Assembly (NCBI RefSeq): GCF_002532075.1
Contig: NZ_LYXE01000089.1
Span: 1 to 63,799, forward strand
Reading direction: 5' to 3'
DNA: 63,799 bases
DNA from: Candidatus Chloroploca asiatica
GTDB taxonomy: Bacteria > Chloroflexota > Chloroflexia > Chloroflexales > Chloroflexaceae
Positions 7,634-17,105 of the stretch are shown piece by piece. How positions within the stretch are numbered: position 1 is the stretch's first letter; every line of letters starts with the position of its first letter. A model generated the notes under the pieces. The model saw only the letters and a program-made list of their open reading frames with translations, was not told the origin of the DNA and did not search any database. The translations under genes were made by a program, and so were the position numbers.

Positions 7634-9121
7634 ATGCATCCAATGATCCACTGGTTTCGGCGCGATTTGCGCCTTACAGACAATACCGCCCTGGCGGCAG
7701 CGGCACAGGCAAGTGGCGGGGCCGTGCTAGCAGTCTATATCTTCGATGAGACGATCCTCCACGGGCGCTTTGCCAGTCCGGGGCGTACAGCCTGGTTGCT
7801 CGCGAATCTGCAGCAACTCGAGGCGGATCTGCGTACACGTGGGATCCCACTTGTGGTGGCCCGGGGCAATCCAGTTGAGGTGCTACCGGCCCTGGTGCGA
7901 GCAACCGGCGCTCGTGGAGTCTACTGGAACCGCGATTATACGCCCTATGCGGTACGGCGCGATGCTGCGCTAAAGACGCAGCTGCGTGAGGCGGGGTTCG
8001 AGGCCGAGAGTTTCAAGGACGCAGTCATCTTTGAGTTTCACGAAGTCCTGACGAAAGAAGGCCGTCCCTACACTGTCTATACGCCGTATGCCCGACGCTG
8101 GCGGCAACTCCTTGCTGAGCAACCGGTGCGCAGCATTGGCATACCAGACCTGATTCCCTATGTGCGCCCACCAGAACTAGCGACCACGAGCGAAGTTTTG
8201 CCAGCTACAACTGGGGCCACCCTCGCTCAATTTGGGATGGAATTACCGTATCCGCTGCCGGATGCTGGCGAACACACCGCCAAAACATACCTGGCTCGTT
8301 TCGTCTCCCTGCACCGTGACGCGCCTATTGCAGCCTATGCTGAACAACGCAATCTGCCCGGGATTGCTGGAACCTCGCGTCTCTCGCCGTATCTCCGGCT
8401 TGGCATCATTTCGCCACGTCAATTGCTGACGGCAGCGCTGACATTGCGCGATCATCCTGATGGTAACAACGCGCTCACCGGAGTCGAGGCCTGGCTCGGA
8501 GAACTGATCTGGCGTGATTTTTATGTGCAGGTGCTCTATCATCATCCGTATGTCCTGCGCGGGGCTTTTCGTCAGGCCTACGATGCCCTGGCATGGGAGA
8601 ATGATCCAGCCCATTTCGAGGCCTGGCAAACCGGTCATACCGGCTACCCAATTGTTGACGCAGCGATGCGCCAGTTGCGGCAGGAGGGTTGGATGCATAA
8701 CCGGGCACGGATGATTGTAGCTTCGTTTTTAACCAAAGATTTGCTCGTTGATTGGCGTTGGGGTGAACGTCACTTTATGCACTGGCTCCTTGATGGCGAT
8801 CCAGCGGCCAATAATGGAGGTTGGCAGTGGGCGGCAGGTACTGGCACTGATGCGCAGCCCTTTTTTCGAATCTTTAATCCAGTCAGTCAAGGGCAAAAAT
8901 TCGACTCCGAAGGCGCCTATGTACGGCACTACCTCCCCGAACTGCGCAATGTCCCCAATACATTCATCCACGAGCCTCACCGGATGGCATCAGCCGACCA
9001 GATTCGGGCTGATCTCCAGATCGGACGGGATTATCCACATCCAATCGTTGAGCATAAAGTTCAGCGCGAACGGGCGCTCGCGCTGTACGCTACCGTACGC
9101 AAAGCTCAGTCTGAACCATAA
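7634..9121 (+). CDS. phrB: Deoxyribodipyrimidine photolyase (class I CPD type)
   Basis: A flavoprotein of 495 residues that repairs UV-induced pyrimidine dimers using light. The N-terminal antenna domain begins IHWFRRDLRLTDNTAL. The C-terminal FAD domain has RLSPYLRLGIISPRQ, WLGELIWRDFY, the WMHNRARM segment, DWRWGERHFM and NGGWQWAAGTGTDAQPFFRIFNP, all standard for class I photolyases. Length matches the family. Its last 16 nt overlap the end of the convergent glucosidase gene. A cryptochrome role is less likely given the intact repair-type motifs. Confidence 0.95.
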   Translation: MHPMIHWFRRDLRLTDNTALAAAAQASGGAVLAVYIFDETILHGRFASPGRTAWLLANLQQLEADLRTRGIPLVVARGNPVEVLPALVRATGARGVYWNRDYTPYAVRRDAALKTQLREAGFEAESFKDAVIFEFHEVLTKEGRPYTVYTPYARRWRQLLAEQPVRSIGIPDLIPYVRPPELATTSEVLPATTGATLAQFGMELPYPLPDAGEHTAKTYLARFVSLHRDAPIAAYAEQRNLPGIAGTSRLSPYLRLGIISPRQLLTAALTLRDHPDGNNALTGVEAWLGELIWRDFYVQVLYHHPYVLRGAFRQAYDALAWENDPAHFEAWQTGHTGYPIVDAAMRQLRQEGWMHNRARMIVASFLTKDLLVDWRWGERHFMHWLLDGDPAANNGGWQWAAGTGTDAQPFFRIFNPVSQGQKFDSEGAYVRHYLPELRNVPNTFIHEPHRMASADQIRADLQIGRDYPHPIVEHKVQRERALALYATVRKAQSEP

Positions 9122-10815
9122 GGCGCACATGGATCAAGCTCAGCGATCAGGATTTCATACGGCACAAGCGTTACACTGGCAAGAGGCAACTGCGGCTCAC
9201 TGCGCGAACCGCTGGAAAAGAGCAACCGTGCCTCAGGACGGTTGCAGGTGAGGGTGAGTTCCTGGACATGTGCGGAGAAGTTGAGCAAGATCAAGCAGAG
9301 CTGGCCCGATAATGGATCATGACGCAGAAAAGCGAGGTAGTGCTCGCTGTGCGGGTGCAAGACGCGGTAATCACCGGCAATGAGGGCGGGCGTTCTTCGG
9401 CGCAAAGCGAGTATTTGCCGACAAAAACTCAGCATTGATTGGGGGTCACTTTTTTGATCCTCAACAGTAATGCCCTGCAAATAATTGGGATGCACGGGCA
9501 ACCAGGTCGCCGATGAAGCCTGACTGAAGCCGGCATGACGCGAGCGATCCCACTGCATTGGGGTACGGCAACGGTCACGCGTACGGGCCAGGACGTGCTG
9601 GAGCGCGTCGGCATAGCCGACGCCAGCCTGTTCAGTCAAGAGACGGAACTGGTGCAGCGCGATCGTATCACGCACATCACTAAGGGCGCTGAAGTGCAGA
9701 TCGGTCATGCCCAACTCTTCGCCATAGTAGAGAAACGGTGTACCTCTGAGGGTCAACAGCAACGCCAGATGGACGCGGGCCAACGCATCATTGTGCAAGC
9801 CATCGCCATAACGGTGCCACATCCGCGAGACATCGTGATTACCAAGGGTATTGCACGGCCAAGCCCCAGAGGGAAGATCAGTCAGGCGTAGGGCTTGGTT
9901 GTCACGGATATGAGCCGGGGTCAACGCATGCGTCTGCATCAGGGGAAAGTTGAAGACGAGATGCAACTCGTTGTCACCATCGCCGTGAAACATTACATTC
10001 TCATCTTCACCAACCAACACCCGCTCACCGGGATAGGTATCAACCAGCGTGCGCAATTCCTGCATCAGTTCGTGGAGGCCAGGCTGGTGGATCTGGAACT
10101 GCAAAATCTGGCGGATTTCCTCGCCTGAAAGAGACCCGATATCAATGATTGGTTTGTGGGTGAGGGGAAACTGGTGATTGGAGAGATCGGGATGTTCAAA
10201 AATGGTACCAATCGCATCAAGGCGAAAGCCATCAACGCCCAGGTCAAGCCAGAAACGCACGACTTGCCACATCGCCTCTTTGACGTCTGGATGACACCAG
10301 TTGAGATCGGGCTGTTCTTTCAAAAATGCATGATAATAGTATTGACCAGTCGCTTCATCATAAGTCCAGGCTGAACCGCCAAAGATCGAAACCCAATTAT
10401 TCGGCGGGCCATCGGGAGTGCCATCACGCCAGACATACCAGTCCCGTTGCGGATGCGTGCGGCTTGAACGCGAGGCTTGAAACCAGGGATGCTGATCAGA
10501 GGTATGGTTCAGGACCAGATCGATGATCACCCGTAGACCACGGGCATGCGCTGCCGTCAGAAAACGGCAAAAACCATCGAGCGAGCCATATTCGGGTGCC
10601 ACGTCAGTATAGTCCGCAATATCATAGCCACAATCACGAAAAGGCGAAGGATAGTGTGGCGAGAGCCAAATCGCATCAACCCCCAGTTCGACCATGTGGT
10701 CGAGCCGCGCAAGCATGCCAGGAAAATCGCCAATGCCGTCACCATTGCCATCGGCAAAACTCCGTGGATAGATTTGATAAAAGACCGCCTGTTGCCACCA
10801 CTTGAGTGTCTTCAT
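9106..10815 (-). CDS. GH13 alpha-glucosidase / oligo-1,6-glucosidase
   Basis: 569 residues, a (beta/alpha)8 glycosidase of the alpha-amylase family acting on short alpha-glucans, probably in the cytoplasm (no signal peptide). Region I is IDLVLNHTS. The nucleophile is D200 in [10 protein letters not shown], the acid/base E270 in VLVGEDEN, and the transition-state Asp D328 in TLGNHDVSR. The N-terminal [20 protein letters not shown] is typical of oligo-1,6-glucosidases and alpha-glucosidases. It overlaps the galT stop by 4 nt (ATGA), so galT and this gene are coupled. Exact linkage preference cannot be told. Confidence 0.92.
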   Translation of the reverse strand: MKTLKWWQQAVFYQIYPRSFADGNGDGIGDFPGMLARLDHMVELGVDAIWLSPHYPSPFRDCGYDIADYTDVAPEYGSLDGFCRFLTAAHARGLRVIIDLVLNHTSDQHPWFQASRSSRTHPQRDWYVWRDGTPDGPPNNWVSIFGGSAWTYDEATGQYYYHAFLKEQPDLNWCHPDVKEAMWQVVRFWLDLGVDGFRLDAIGTIFEHPDLSNHQFPLTHKPIIDIGSLSGEEIRQILQFQIHQPGLHELMQELRTLVDTYPGERVLVGEDENVMFHGDGDNELHLVFNFPLMQTHALTPAHIRDNQALRLTDLPSGAWPCNTLGNHDVSRMWHRYGDGLHNDALARVHLALLLTLRGTPFLYYGEELGMTDLHFSALSDVRDTIALHQFRLLTEQAGVGYADALQHVLARTRDRCRTPMQWDRSRHAGFSQASSATWLPVHPNYLQGITVEDQKSDPQSMLSFCRQILALRRRTPALIAGDYRVLHPHSEHYLAFLRHDPLSGQLCLILLNFSAHVQELTLTCNRPEARLLFSSGSRSEPQLPLASVTLVPYEILIAELDPCAPYGSD

Positions 10816-11828
10816 AGGGCGCGCAGCCGTGCAGCCGCCTCCTCAGGAGTCAAATCACGTTGAGGTTCGCCAAGCATTTCGTAACCAACCATAAATTTAC
10901 GGATCGTTGCCGAACGCAAGAGCGGCGGATAGAAGTGGGCATGCAGGTGCCACTCGGGGAATGGGTCGCCATCAGTAGGGCGCTGATGAAACCCCATCGA
11001 ATAGGGAAACGTCACCTGGAAAAGGCGATCATAGCGCTGATTGAGGTGCTGCAACATCCAGGCCAAGCCGTCACGCTCTTCTGCCGAGAGATCGGTCAGC
11101 GCCCCGCAGTGACGACGCGGCAAGACCAGCGTCTCGAACGGCCACATCGCCCAGAAGGGCACCAGCGCCACAAAATAGTCGTTGGCACAGACAATGCGTT
11201 CTTGCTGTTGAAGTTCCAGCGCCAGATAATCACAGAGCAGGCACGAGTTATGGGCAGACAGGTACGCCCGCTGTTGCGCCAGTTCTTTCAACGCCTCATT
11301 CGGCAGATGCTCAGTTCCCCAGAGTTGTCCGTGGGGATGGGGATTACTGGCCCCCATCATAGCCCCGCGATTTTCAAAGATCTGCACGTGGCGCACCCAA
11401 TCAATGGCGCTCAATTCTTCATACTGCGCGGCCCAGGCATCAACAATTGCCCGGATCGCCGTGCAATCCATCTCACCGACGGTCAGATCGTGGCGCGGTG
11501 AAAAACAGATCACCCGGCAGATGCCACGCTCGTGCTGCGCCGTCAACAACGAATCGACGGGTTCACTCAGATCCTCAGGGGGATCTGGGCGCAACGCACT
11601 GTAGTCATTTTGAAAGACAAAGGTTGTCGTATAGTGAGGATTCTGCTCCCCGTTCGCCCGCCGATTGCCAGGGCAGAGGTAGCAGTCGGGATCATGGGAG
11701 CGTTGCGGAGGCGCGGCAACTGGTTCGATCTGGCCGAGCCAGGGGCGAGCCGTACGATGCGGCGAAACAACCACCCACTCACCCGTAAGACGATTGAGAC
11801 GGCGGTGCGATCCTTTGATCGAGGCCAT
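10812..11828 (-). CDS. galT: Galactose-1-phosphate uridylyltransferase
   Basis: 338 residues, the histidine-triad-like enzyme of the Leloir pathway that swaps UMP between UDP-glucose and galactose-1-phosphate. The active-site HPHGQ (164-168, nucleophile H166) sits in the conserved [14 protein letters not shown]. Zinc ligands C49 and C52 are in [14 protein letters not shown] lies 7 nt before the ATG. galK and galE are not in the window. The downstream glucosidase is coupled, so this looks like a sugar-utilisation or glycogen-linked unit. Confidence 0.95.
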   Translation of the reverse strand: MASIKGSHRRLNRLTGEWVVVSPHRTARPWLGQIEPVAAPPQRSHDPDCYLCPGNRRANGEQNPHYTTTFVFQNDYSALRPDPPEDLSEPVDSLLTAQHERGICRVICFSPRHDLTVGEMDCTAIRAIVDAWAAQYEELSAIDWVRHVQIFENRGAMMGASNPHPHGQLWGTEHLPNEALKELAQQRAYLSAHNSCLLCDYLALELQQQERIVCANDYFVALVPFWAMWPFETLVLPRRHCGALTDLSAEERDGLAWMLQHLNQRYDRLFQVTFPYSMGFHQRPTDGDPFPEWHLHAHFYPPLLRSATIRKFMVGYEMLGEPQRDLTPEEAAARLRAL

Positions 11829-11844
11829 GCTTGCTCCTTTTCCA

Positions 11845-13965
11845 TTAGGGGCGACTCGCCGGGCGCAGCGACGGGTTCAGCAAAACAATGCTCAAGGCAC
11901 GCTGGCTACGCGAGTCAGCCTCAACCGTTGTCGGTGCCGTTAAAAAGACGTGTTGTTCGCCGGGTGGTAAGAGGAGATGCAAGGTCACACGCTGTTCGCG
12001 CGGTTGGGCAGGAATAGTGTACGAGATTGCTGGCGTATCCGCAAGCCTCAGTTGCAGGTCACGAGGTTCAGCATAACTCGCCATCGTCAACTCAAGTTCA
12101 ACCGGCTGCACCATGGGCAACGGATTGATCAGGCGCAGCATTGCTTCGCCCTCCATCCAGCGCCAGACGCGTCCCGGCTCACGTTCCTGGGGATACCAGC
12201 CTTCACCATAAAGGCCAAAGGGCTGACGAGGGCCGTCAGGCAGGGTATAGATCGAGAGCAGATCATCCTGGTACGTCGGGGCAAGCTCGGGCAAATAGGT
12301 CGCCAAGAGCGCACGCACACCGGGGCGAAGATCGGGGCGAACAAGATCCCAGCGCACCACCACACTCGTGAAGTCATAGGCCTGGAAGATCGCGAGCGCC
12401 TCACCCGGATCGCCAAAGAGCCGGGCATCGTCTGGTTGCATATACCAAAACTGCCGTATCAGTGGAATCTCCTCGACCAGGGGCACCAGCGGCATCCGGG
12501 CCAGATAGCCACCGAGAATGGGGCGTTCGTGGCTCATCTGCACCTGTTGGGGGACAACCCGTTTGAAACTTGCCGGCGGAACATCCATCACCGCCCCCGG
12601 CAAAGCCTTCAGTTGGGCATAAGCCGGGTGAGTTACAGGCTCAAGCCGCGGCCAAAATGGCGGGGCATATTCCAGGGTGAGCAAGCCAATCACAACCACC
12701 AACAACGGCACCTGCATTCGTGGGGCAACCCGACTCAAGAGCCAACGCAGACCATAGACCGCCAGGATCGCCAGGAAGAGGGTAATCAGTGCGGTAAAGA
12801 GGAGTGGACGGCGCCCGAGGGCGGCCCCGGGGAGCGCCTCGAGCAGCAAATAGGGCAAGGGCAGGTTGAGTCGCCAGGGGCCAGCCTGAAGGACAGGGCC
12901 GAAGGTCAAGAGCAGAAAAAACCCTGTCAGGATCGTCCAGCGCCAGGTTTCGCGCCAAGTCATCACCAAGCCAAGGAACGCCAGCGACAAGACAAGATAG
13001 CCCAGCGCCACATTCCAATCGCCGGTCAAGGTATGCCAGACCGAACCACGTTGCCAGGCGAGCTCACCCCAGAGCGGATGGAGGTAACTGGGCAGGAAAA
13101 AATCGACCAGATTCGCCGAACGATTGAGCACCTCATCAGGATTGGGGCTCAGATATGCACCCTGGGGAGACACAAGCACGGGCACCAACAAGGGTACGAG
13201 CAAAACCAGGGCCGTTACACCAACGAGCAGCAAACCAATCAACCGCTGGAACCACTGCGCATACGTCGCACGCCACGGCCACCAGAGCAACACCGCGAAG
13301 AGGCTATAGAGACCCGCCGCAAGCGCATAATAGAGACTGGTGTAGGTTGTCAGAGCCAGCAAGGCCCCAGCCAGCAAGGCACGAGGATATGAAGGTGCCT
13401 GAAGAAAACGGAGTAACGCCAGAACATAGAAGGCAAGCCACTGGAGGGTCAGCAACTCGAGTTGCCCATCCCAGAGGCGGGTCAGATGAAAAGGAGAAAA
13501 CGCAAAGATCGCCCCGCCGATCAAGGCGAGGCAGACATCATCCACCAGATGAAAGATGAGCAGATACGCAGCGAGGCCCGAGAGGACAAAAGCCAGCACC
13601 ACGGCCAGATTATAGCCTGCGATCGGCCCCCAGAGCAGTGTCACTGGGGCAACCAGCAACCCATTGCTCAGATTAAGCGGCTGTAGATGGAGGGCCACCC
13701 CTCCGGGATGGTAGAGCAGCGGCGTAACAAACGGATCGAGCCCATTGCGCAGAGCATGGGCGGCCCACCAGAGATGCCAAACATTTTGCCAGCCATCAAC
13801 CTCAGCAATTGCCCCACCAGGAATCGCCCACCCAAAGGCAGGCAAAAAGGGGCTTAGCATCAAGAGCGCGAGCGCTAGATAGAGCAAACCGGCCAGCACC
13901 AGACGCAACCGGCGCTTTGACGGTGGAGAATGGCCTGGCCGGTTACGAACAAACAGACTGGACAT
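11845..13965 (-). CDS. Polytopic membrane protein, GT-C-like
   Basis: 706 residues. An N-terminal basic stretch is followed by about a dozen hydrophobic helices up to about residue 430 and then a soluble, mostly beta C-terminal domain (about 450-706). The first loop holds [23 protein letters not shown], consistent with the acidic first loop of GT-C lipid-sugar-dependent glycosyltransferases, and YLLIFHLV-type helices follow. The fold assignment is by overall shape only. The gene begins 3 nt after the acyl-CoA-binding protein stop and ends 16 nt before galT, so all four leftward genes probably share a transcript. Confidence 0.75.
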   Translation of the reverse strand: MSSLFVRNRPGHSPPSKRRLRLVLAGLLYLALALLMLSPFLPAFGWAIPGGAIAEVDGWQNVWHLWWAAHALRNGLDPFVTPLLYHPGGVALHLQPLNLSNGLLVAPVTLLWGPIAGYNLAVVLAFVLSGLAAYLLIFHLVDDVCLALIGGAIFAFSPFHLTRLWDGQLELLTLQWLAFYVLALLRFLQAPSYPRALLAGALLALTTYTSLYYALAAGLYSLFAVLLWWPWRATYAQWFQRLIGLLLVGVTALVLLVPLLVPVLVSPQGAYLSPNPDEVLNRSANLVDFFLPSYLHPLWGELAWQRGSVWHTLTGDWNVALGYLVLSLAFLGLVMTWRETWRWTILTGFFLLLTFGPVLQAGPWRLNLPLPYLLLEALPGAALGRRPLLFTALITLFLAILAVYGLRWLLSRVAPRMQVPLLVVVIGLLTLEYAPPFWPRLEPVTHPAYAQLKALPGAVMDVPPASFKRVVPQQVQMSHERPILGGYLARMPLVPLVEEIPLIRQFWYMQPDDARLFGDPGEALAIFQAYDFTSVVVRWDLVRPDLRPGVRALLATYLPELAPTYQDDLLSIYTLPDGPRQPFGLYGEGWYPQEREPGRVWRWMEGEAMLRLINPLPMVQPVELELTMASYAEPRDLQLRLADTPAISYTIPAQPREQRVTLHLLLPPGEQHVFLTAPTTVEADSRSQRALSIVLLNPSLRPASRP

Positions 13966-13968
13966 GAG

Positions 13969-14235
13969 CTACTTGACAGCAGACTTCAGTTGGTCAACCA
14001 GCGCAATATAATCGTTCATCGCCTGCTCATTAGAGGTACCCTTCAATTTCACCCACGAGTCATACTTCATCCGCCCCTGCATATCAAGAATTCCCGGGCG
14101 AGAACCGGTTACGTCACCAAGCGTCCCCTGCTTGTAGAGCGCATACAACTTCAGCAAGGCATCATTATCGGGGCGCTTTGGCAACTGCTGTACTTGCTGG
14201 GCTGCCTGCTCAAAGCGAGCCTTGAGATCACTCAT
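13969..14235 (-). CDS. Acyl-CoA-binding protein
   Basis: 88 residues, the usual length of ACBP, a four-helix cytosolic carrier of long-chain acyl-CoA. The family core is visible: DALLKLYALYKQGTLGD, then RPGILDMQGRMKYDSWVKLKG and ALVDQL. The start at 14235 is fixed by AGGAGG (complement of 14241-14246) 5 nt upstream; an ATG 28 codons earlier lacks support. ACBPs are mainly eukaryotic and only patchily found in bacteria, so the presence at the head of this unit is notable. Confidence 0.92.
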   Translation of the reverse strand: MSDLKARFEQAAQQVQQLPKRPDNDALLKLYALYKQGTLGDVTGSRPGILDMQGRMKYDSWVKLKGTSNEQAMNDYIALVDQLKSAVK

Positions 14236-14350
14236 CGTATCCTCCTTGATACACTCTCTACCGCACAATACGTAGAGTAGAACAGGACTGATCGTACCAT
14301 TGGTAGTGCGTCTGTGCAAGTCAAAACGAAACGAGGAAGCCGTTCATCGT

Positions 14351-14356
14351 TATAAT
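14351..14356 (+). promoter_or_regulatory. Candidate -10 for the glycosidase gene
   Basis: A perfect TATAAT with no convincing -35. It leaves a leader of about 100 nt holding two GC-rich hairpins (GGGCC-tgt-GGCCC and GGGGCC-tgc-GGCCCC) before the start codon at 14464. Confidence 0.35.
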
Positions 14357-14380
14357 AGTGTGGGGACGTTGCCGTTGGCT

Positions 14381-14407
14381 AAAATCCGAGGGCCTGTGGC
14401 CCGCAAA
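14381..14407 (+). repeat. Module A copy 1, short intergenic repeat
   Basis: A 27-bp sequence built around CCGAGGGCCTGTGGCCCGC. A second copy at 15821-15847 matches 23 of 27 positions. The two flank the glycosidase gene in direct orientation. Confidence 0.6.
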
Positions 14408-14463
14408 TGGAAGGGGCCTGCGGCCCCCAAGAAGATCGAAGTTTTGAGAAAGATTAGACAGGT

Positions 14464-15822
14464 ATGATAGCCCAGAGATCAATTCCAGGCATGATGCTGC
14501 TCATCGTCGTTATGCTGATAAGCCTATACGTCCAACCATCCCGCGTCTACAGTGACGCCCCAGAAGCGCCCGGCCTGATTGACCGCGAACTCATTGGGAT
14601 GGTCGTACGCGATCCATGGTACGACTTTAACGCCAATCCGATTTTCCCCAACGAGGTCGATTATGTTGCCCAGGATCGCATGGGACAGGAACTGGCCGCT
14701 GCGGGGGTGCGCTGGGTACGCCTTGAATTCATCATCGACGAACAGGTAGGGAGTGTTGAAGAGAATCTAGCGCGGTACGACTACTTCCTTACCCAGGTAG
14801 CCCCACGCTACAATCTCAAGGTGCTAGGCTTGCTCGGGTTTGCCCTGGTGATCAATGTAGATCCGCGCCACCCCGAGTACGGCCTGGTTGTCGCAGGAAG
14901 CATTGATCCCAATTATGGCGGCGGCGTCAATGGCTACATGCGAACCTGGCTTGATCGGGCACTCACGATTGCGACGCGTTACGAAGGACAGCTTCATGCC
15001 TATCAGATCCTCAACGAACAAAATCGTCTGCCTGTCTCGCCAGGGCAATTTGGCGGTGGCGAGGGGCTCGATCCGGTTCTGATAGGGCGTCTGCACACCA
15101 AATTCTACCGTTGCTTCAAACGCAACGAATGCGCCTTCACCTCACCTGATCCAGCCTGGCGTGCAGGCCTTGACATCGTTTCCGGCGGCTTGCATCCTCG
15201 TGGCAGCGACCGGCTCTTGCCCAGCAATCGCATCCAGGTCGACGGCAAGCCAATCAGCGACATCGCCTATCTCCTCGAACTCTTTGCCACCGAACCTTTT
15301 CGCGACTATTTTCTTGCTAACGGGCGGTATCCGCTTGATGGCTTGGGGTACCACCCCTATCCCGTCGAAATCGTCACCACCCTGGCTACCATTGAAAGTG
15401 ATGTAGCACGCATGGACCAGCGGCTGAACGAGGTACGCACAGCCCTCACCAATGGCGCAAGCCCAGCAGGAGCCAGCGTGCCCTTCTGGATCACCGAGGT
15501 GGGCTACAATGTCGCCTACAGTCGCCAGACCATCGCAGGCCAGAGTCTCTTCCTCCGAACGGTCTTTCTGCAACTGGCTCAGCGCAATGATCTGGCCCGC
15601 ATCTTCTGGTTCAAATACGAAGATTTCCCGCCAGCCGAGGGGCCCAATGCCCAGCAATGGGGGATCGTGCATATCCCCTTCACCGAAGATAGCCGTTGCC
15701 CTGGAGGGGCATGTTACGTGCCTGGCGGGGAACCGGCCTACCGACGGCCCTCCTTCTGGGCCTTGCGCGAATTAGCGGGGTTGCCCGTAGATCGAATCTA
15801 TCTGCCGTTACTACGGCGGTAA
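14464..15822 (+). CDS. Secreted clan GH-A glycoside hydrolase-like protein
   Basis: 452 residues with an N-terminal signal peptide (hydrophobic 9-24, probable cleavage near residue 30). The TIM-barrel shows the two clan GH-A glutamates: acid/base E185 in YQILNEQN and nucleophile E345 in PFWITEVGYN, with DGLGYHPYP between them. It should act outside the cell on a polysaccharide, perhaps of the sheath or filament matrix; substrate unknown. The C-terminus IYLPLLRR resembles a short YLPL-type end common on secreted Chloroflexota proteins (from memory). It stands alone between repeat modules. Confidence 0.8.
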   Translation: MIAQRSIPGMMLLIVVMLISLYVQPSRVYSDAPEAPGLIDRELIGMVVRDPWYDFNANPIFPNEVDYVAQDRMGQELAAAGVRWVRLEFIIDEQVGSVEENLARYDYFLTQVAPRYNLKVLGLLGFALVINVDPRHPEYGLVVAGSIDPNYGGGVNGYMRTWLDRALTIATRYEGQLHAYQILNEQNRLPVSPGQFGGGEGLDPVLIGRLHTKFYRCFKRNECAFTSPDPAWRAGLDIVSGGLHPRGSDRLLPSNRIQVDGKPISDIAYLLELFATEPFRDYFLANGRYPLDGLGYHPYPVEIVTTLATIESDVARMDQRLNEVRTALTNGASPAGASVPFWITEVGYNVAYSRQTIAGQSLFLRTVFLQLAQRNDLARIFWFKYEDFPPAEGPNAQQWGIVHIPFTEDSRCPGGACYVPGGEPAYRRPSFWALRELAGLPVDRIYLPLLRR

Positions 15823-15847
15823 AAGCCGAGGGCATGCGGCGCGCAAA
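15821..15847 (+). repeat. Module A copy 2
   Basis: Second copy of the 27-bp module seen at 14381-14407 (4 mismatches), starting at the stop codon of the glycosidase gene. It is followed directly by modules C and B. Confidence 0.6.
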
Positions 15848-15855
15848 AAGCTTAA

Positions 15856-15904
15856 CTGCCCTGGTCGAACAAGCGAGCAAGGCTCGCTTGTTCGACCAGG
15901 GCAG
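15856..15904. repeat. Module C, 23-bp perfect hairpin with 3-nt loop
   Basis: The arms 15856-15878 and 15882-15904 are perfect complements around the loop AAG. The arm contains TGGTCGAACAA, which recurs in the hemD-hemB gap (35972-36018). There is no U-tract, so it is not a textbook terminator, but its place after a stop codon suggests transcript end protection or termination. Confidence 0.8.
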
Positions 15905-15911
15905 AGCAGGG

Positions 15912-15931
15912 TTGAGGGCTGACGCCCTCAA
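15912..15931. repeat. Module B copy 1, palindrome
   Basis: The palindrome TTGAGGGCTGACGCCCTCAA. The identical 20 bp occur again at 34851-34870 between hemE and hemB. Confidence 0.75.
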
Positions 15932-16055
15932 GATCCGCAAACCCCAGGAGATTGCCCTGGCATACGAACAGGTGAAGAGGTATAATCACCATGATCACCA
16001 ATGGCAAGCCACATGTGCATCAGCGTCATGCTGGTGTATCCCTGGAAAGTAATGT

Positions 16056-16487
16056 ATGGACACCACCATTGCCGATCAGCTTGCCCATCGGCTAAGCCAG
16101 GAACATGCCCTCATCTGTCAGCGTGTTGCGACACGTATGCTTGACAGGTTTCCAGAACTACAACGGTCGCTGCGCCTCGAAGAAAACTACTCGCCGATCG
16201 AGCGGCTCTCGGAGGTAGCCGTTGAGCGGTTGAATGAACTGGTACGTTCCGTCTTGCTCTTTGATCTACCCTCGCTAGCCGATAATGAACTCGAGTGGGC
16301 CTCGGGCGTTTTGCCGCGTCGTGGCGTTACCTTTGAACATCAAGACGCAATGGTACGCTGGTTCTTCGAGGAAGTGCGCCAACTGCCACTTAACGAAGGC
16401 GAACAGGCGGTCATCATCACAACCGAACAACATTTTTTGCGTGCGCTCTATCACGCTTACGGCAAGAAGCTACAGGAACAAAGCTGA
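16056..16487 (+). CDS. Unknown small helical protein
   Basis: 143 residues, predicted all-helical and soluble, no family recognised. Notable segments are SQEHALICQRVATRMLDRFPEL, NELVRSVLLFDLPSLADNELEWASGVL and FEHQDAMVRWFFEEVRQLP. The layout resembles stand-alone four-helix sensory input domains of bacterial regulators, but no ligand residue can be named. GGAAAG lies 7 nt before the ATG. It converges on the auracyanin gene, with a hairpin between the two. Confidence 0.7.
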   Translation: MDTTIADQLAHRLSQEHALICQRVATRMLDRFPELQRSLRLEENYSPIERLSEVAVERLNELVRSVLLFDLPSLADNELEWASGVLPRRGVTFEHQDAMVRWFFEEVRQLPLNEGEQAVIITTEQHFLRALYHAYGKKLQEQS

Positions 16488-16523
16488 AGCCCTATCGCGG
16501 AGAAACAGGAGTCGATCTTAATA

Positions 16524-16554
16524 CACCAGAGGCCAGCAAAGCTGGCCTCTGGTG
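16524..16554. terminator. Hairpin between convergent genes
   Basis: Perfect 14-bp stem (16524-16537 and 16541-16554) with the loop AAA. It lies between two convergent genes and may end both transcripts; no U-tract follows. Confidence 0.55.
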
Positions 16555-16587
16555 CGTACAGCCAAGTCGGATTATCGTTCCCCAAGC

Positions 16588-17085
16588 CTACTGGACGATC
16601 AACGTCCCCTGCATGATTGGATAATGTCCAGGCACCGTACAGATATAGAGATATGTCCCAGGGGCAGGGGCCGTGAAAGTGACCGAGCCCGACTCACGAC
16701 CATTGAGCACGCCCGTATGAGCAATGATCTTTGACCGATCAGCGGGCAAATATTCGCCCTGCAAGCCAGCCAGAATCCCAGCCTCGGCAATCGGACGCGA
16801 GACATCTTCACCGCCATCAACGAGTACCCAGTTGTGCTGTTGCGCAATCGAAGTATTTTGGAAATTGAGCGTCACCACTTGACCTGCTTCGACGGTAAGC
16901 GTGGTTTTATCAAAGGCGAGCATTTCACCATCAGAAGCAAGATCAATCGTCACACCATCACCTGCCGTACCCGTACGCCCACCGCCACTGCCCTCAGTAG
17001 AACTTTCACGCCCACCACAGGCCGCCAGCAAAAGCGCCAACCCCAGCACCAAGACAACGCTCAGGGAGCGCACCATGCTCTTCAT
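16588..17085 (-). CDS. Auracyanin-like blue copper lipoprotein
   Basis: 165 residues. The signal ends in a lipobox with C23 (LLLAACGG), so the protein is lipid-anchored on the outer face of the membrane, with a Gly/Ser/Thr linker and then a cupredoxin domain. The type I copper ligands are all present: H84 in QQHNWVLVDGG, then C149, H154 and M158 in YICTVPGHYPIMQG. The segment ESGSVTF..PAPGTYLYIC is characteristic of auracyanins, the Chloroflexales electron carriers between alternative complex III and the photosynthetic reaction centre or respiratory chain. AGAAGG precedes the ATG. It lies immediately downstream of efp. Confidence 0.92.
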   Translation of the reverse strand: MKSMVRSLSVVLVLGLALLLAACGGRESSTEGSGGGRTGTAGDGVTIDLASDGEMLAFDKTTLTVEAGQVVTLNFQNTSIAQQHNWVLVDGGEDVSRPIAEAGILAGLQGEYLPADRSKIIAHTGVLNGRESGSVTFTAPAPGTYLYICTVPGHYPIMQGTLIVQ

Positions 17086-17105
17086 CGTAAACCTTCTTCT
17101 AGATC

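Noticed and set aside
11977-13392. 471-codon plus-strand frame opposite the membrane protein gene
   Set aside because: Sequence is rich in Gln, Arg and His, as expected for the complement of hydrophobic helices; no motif.
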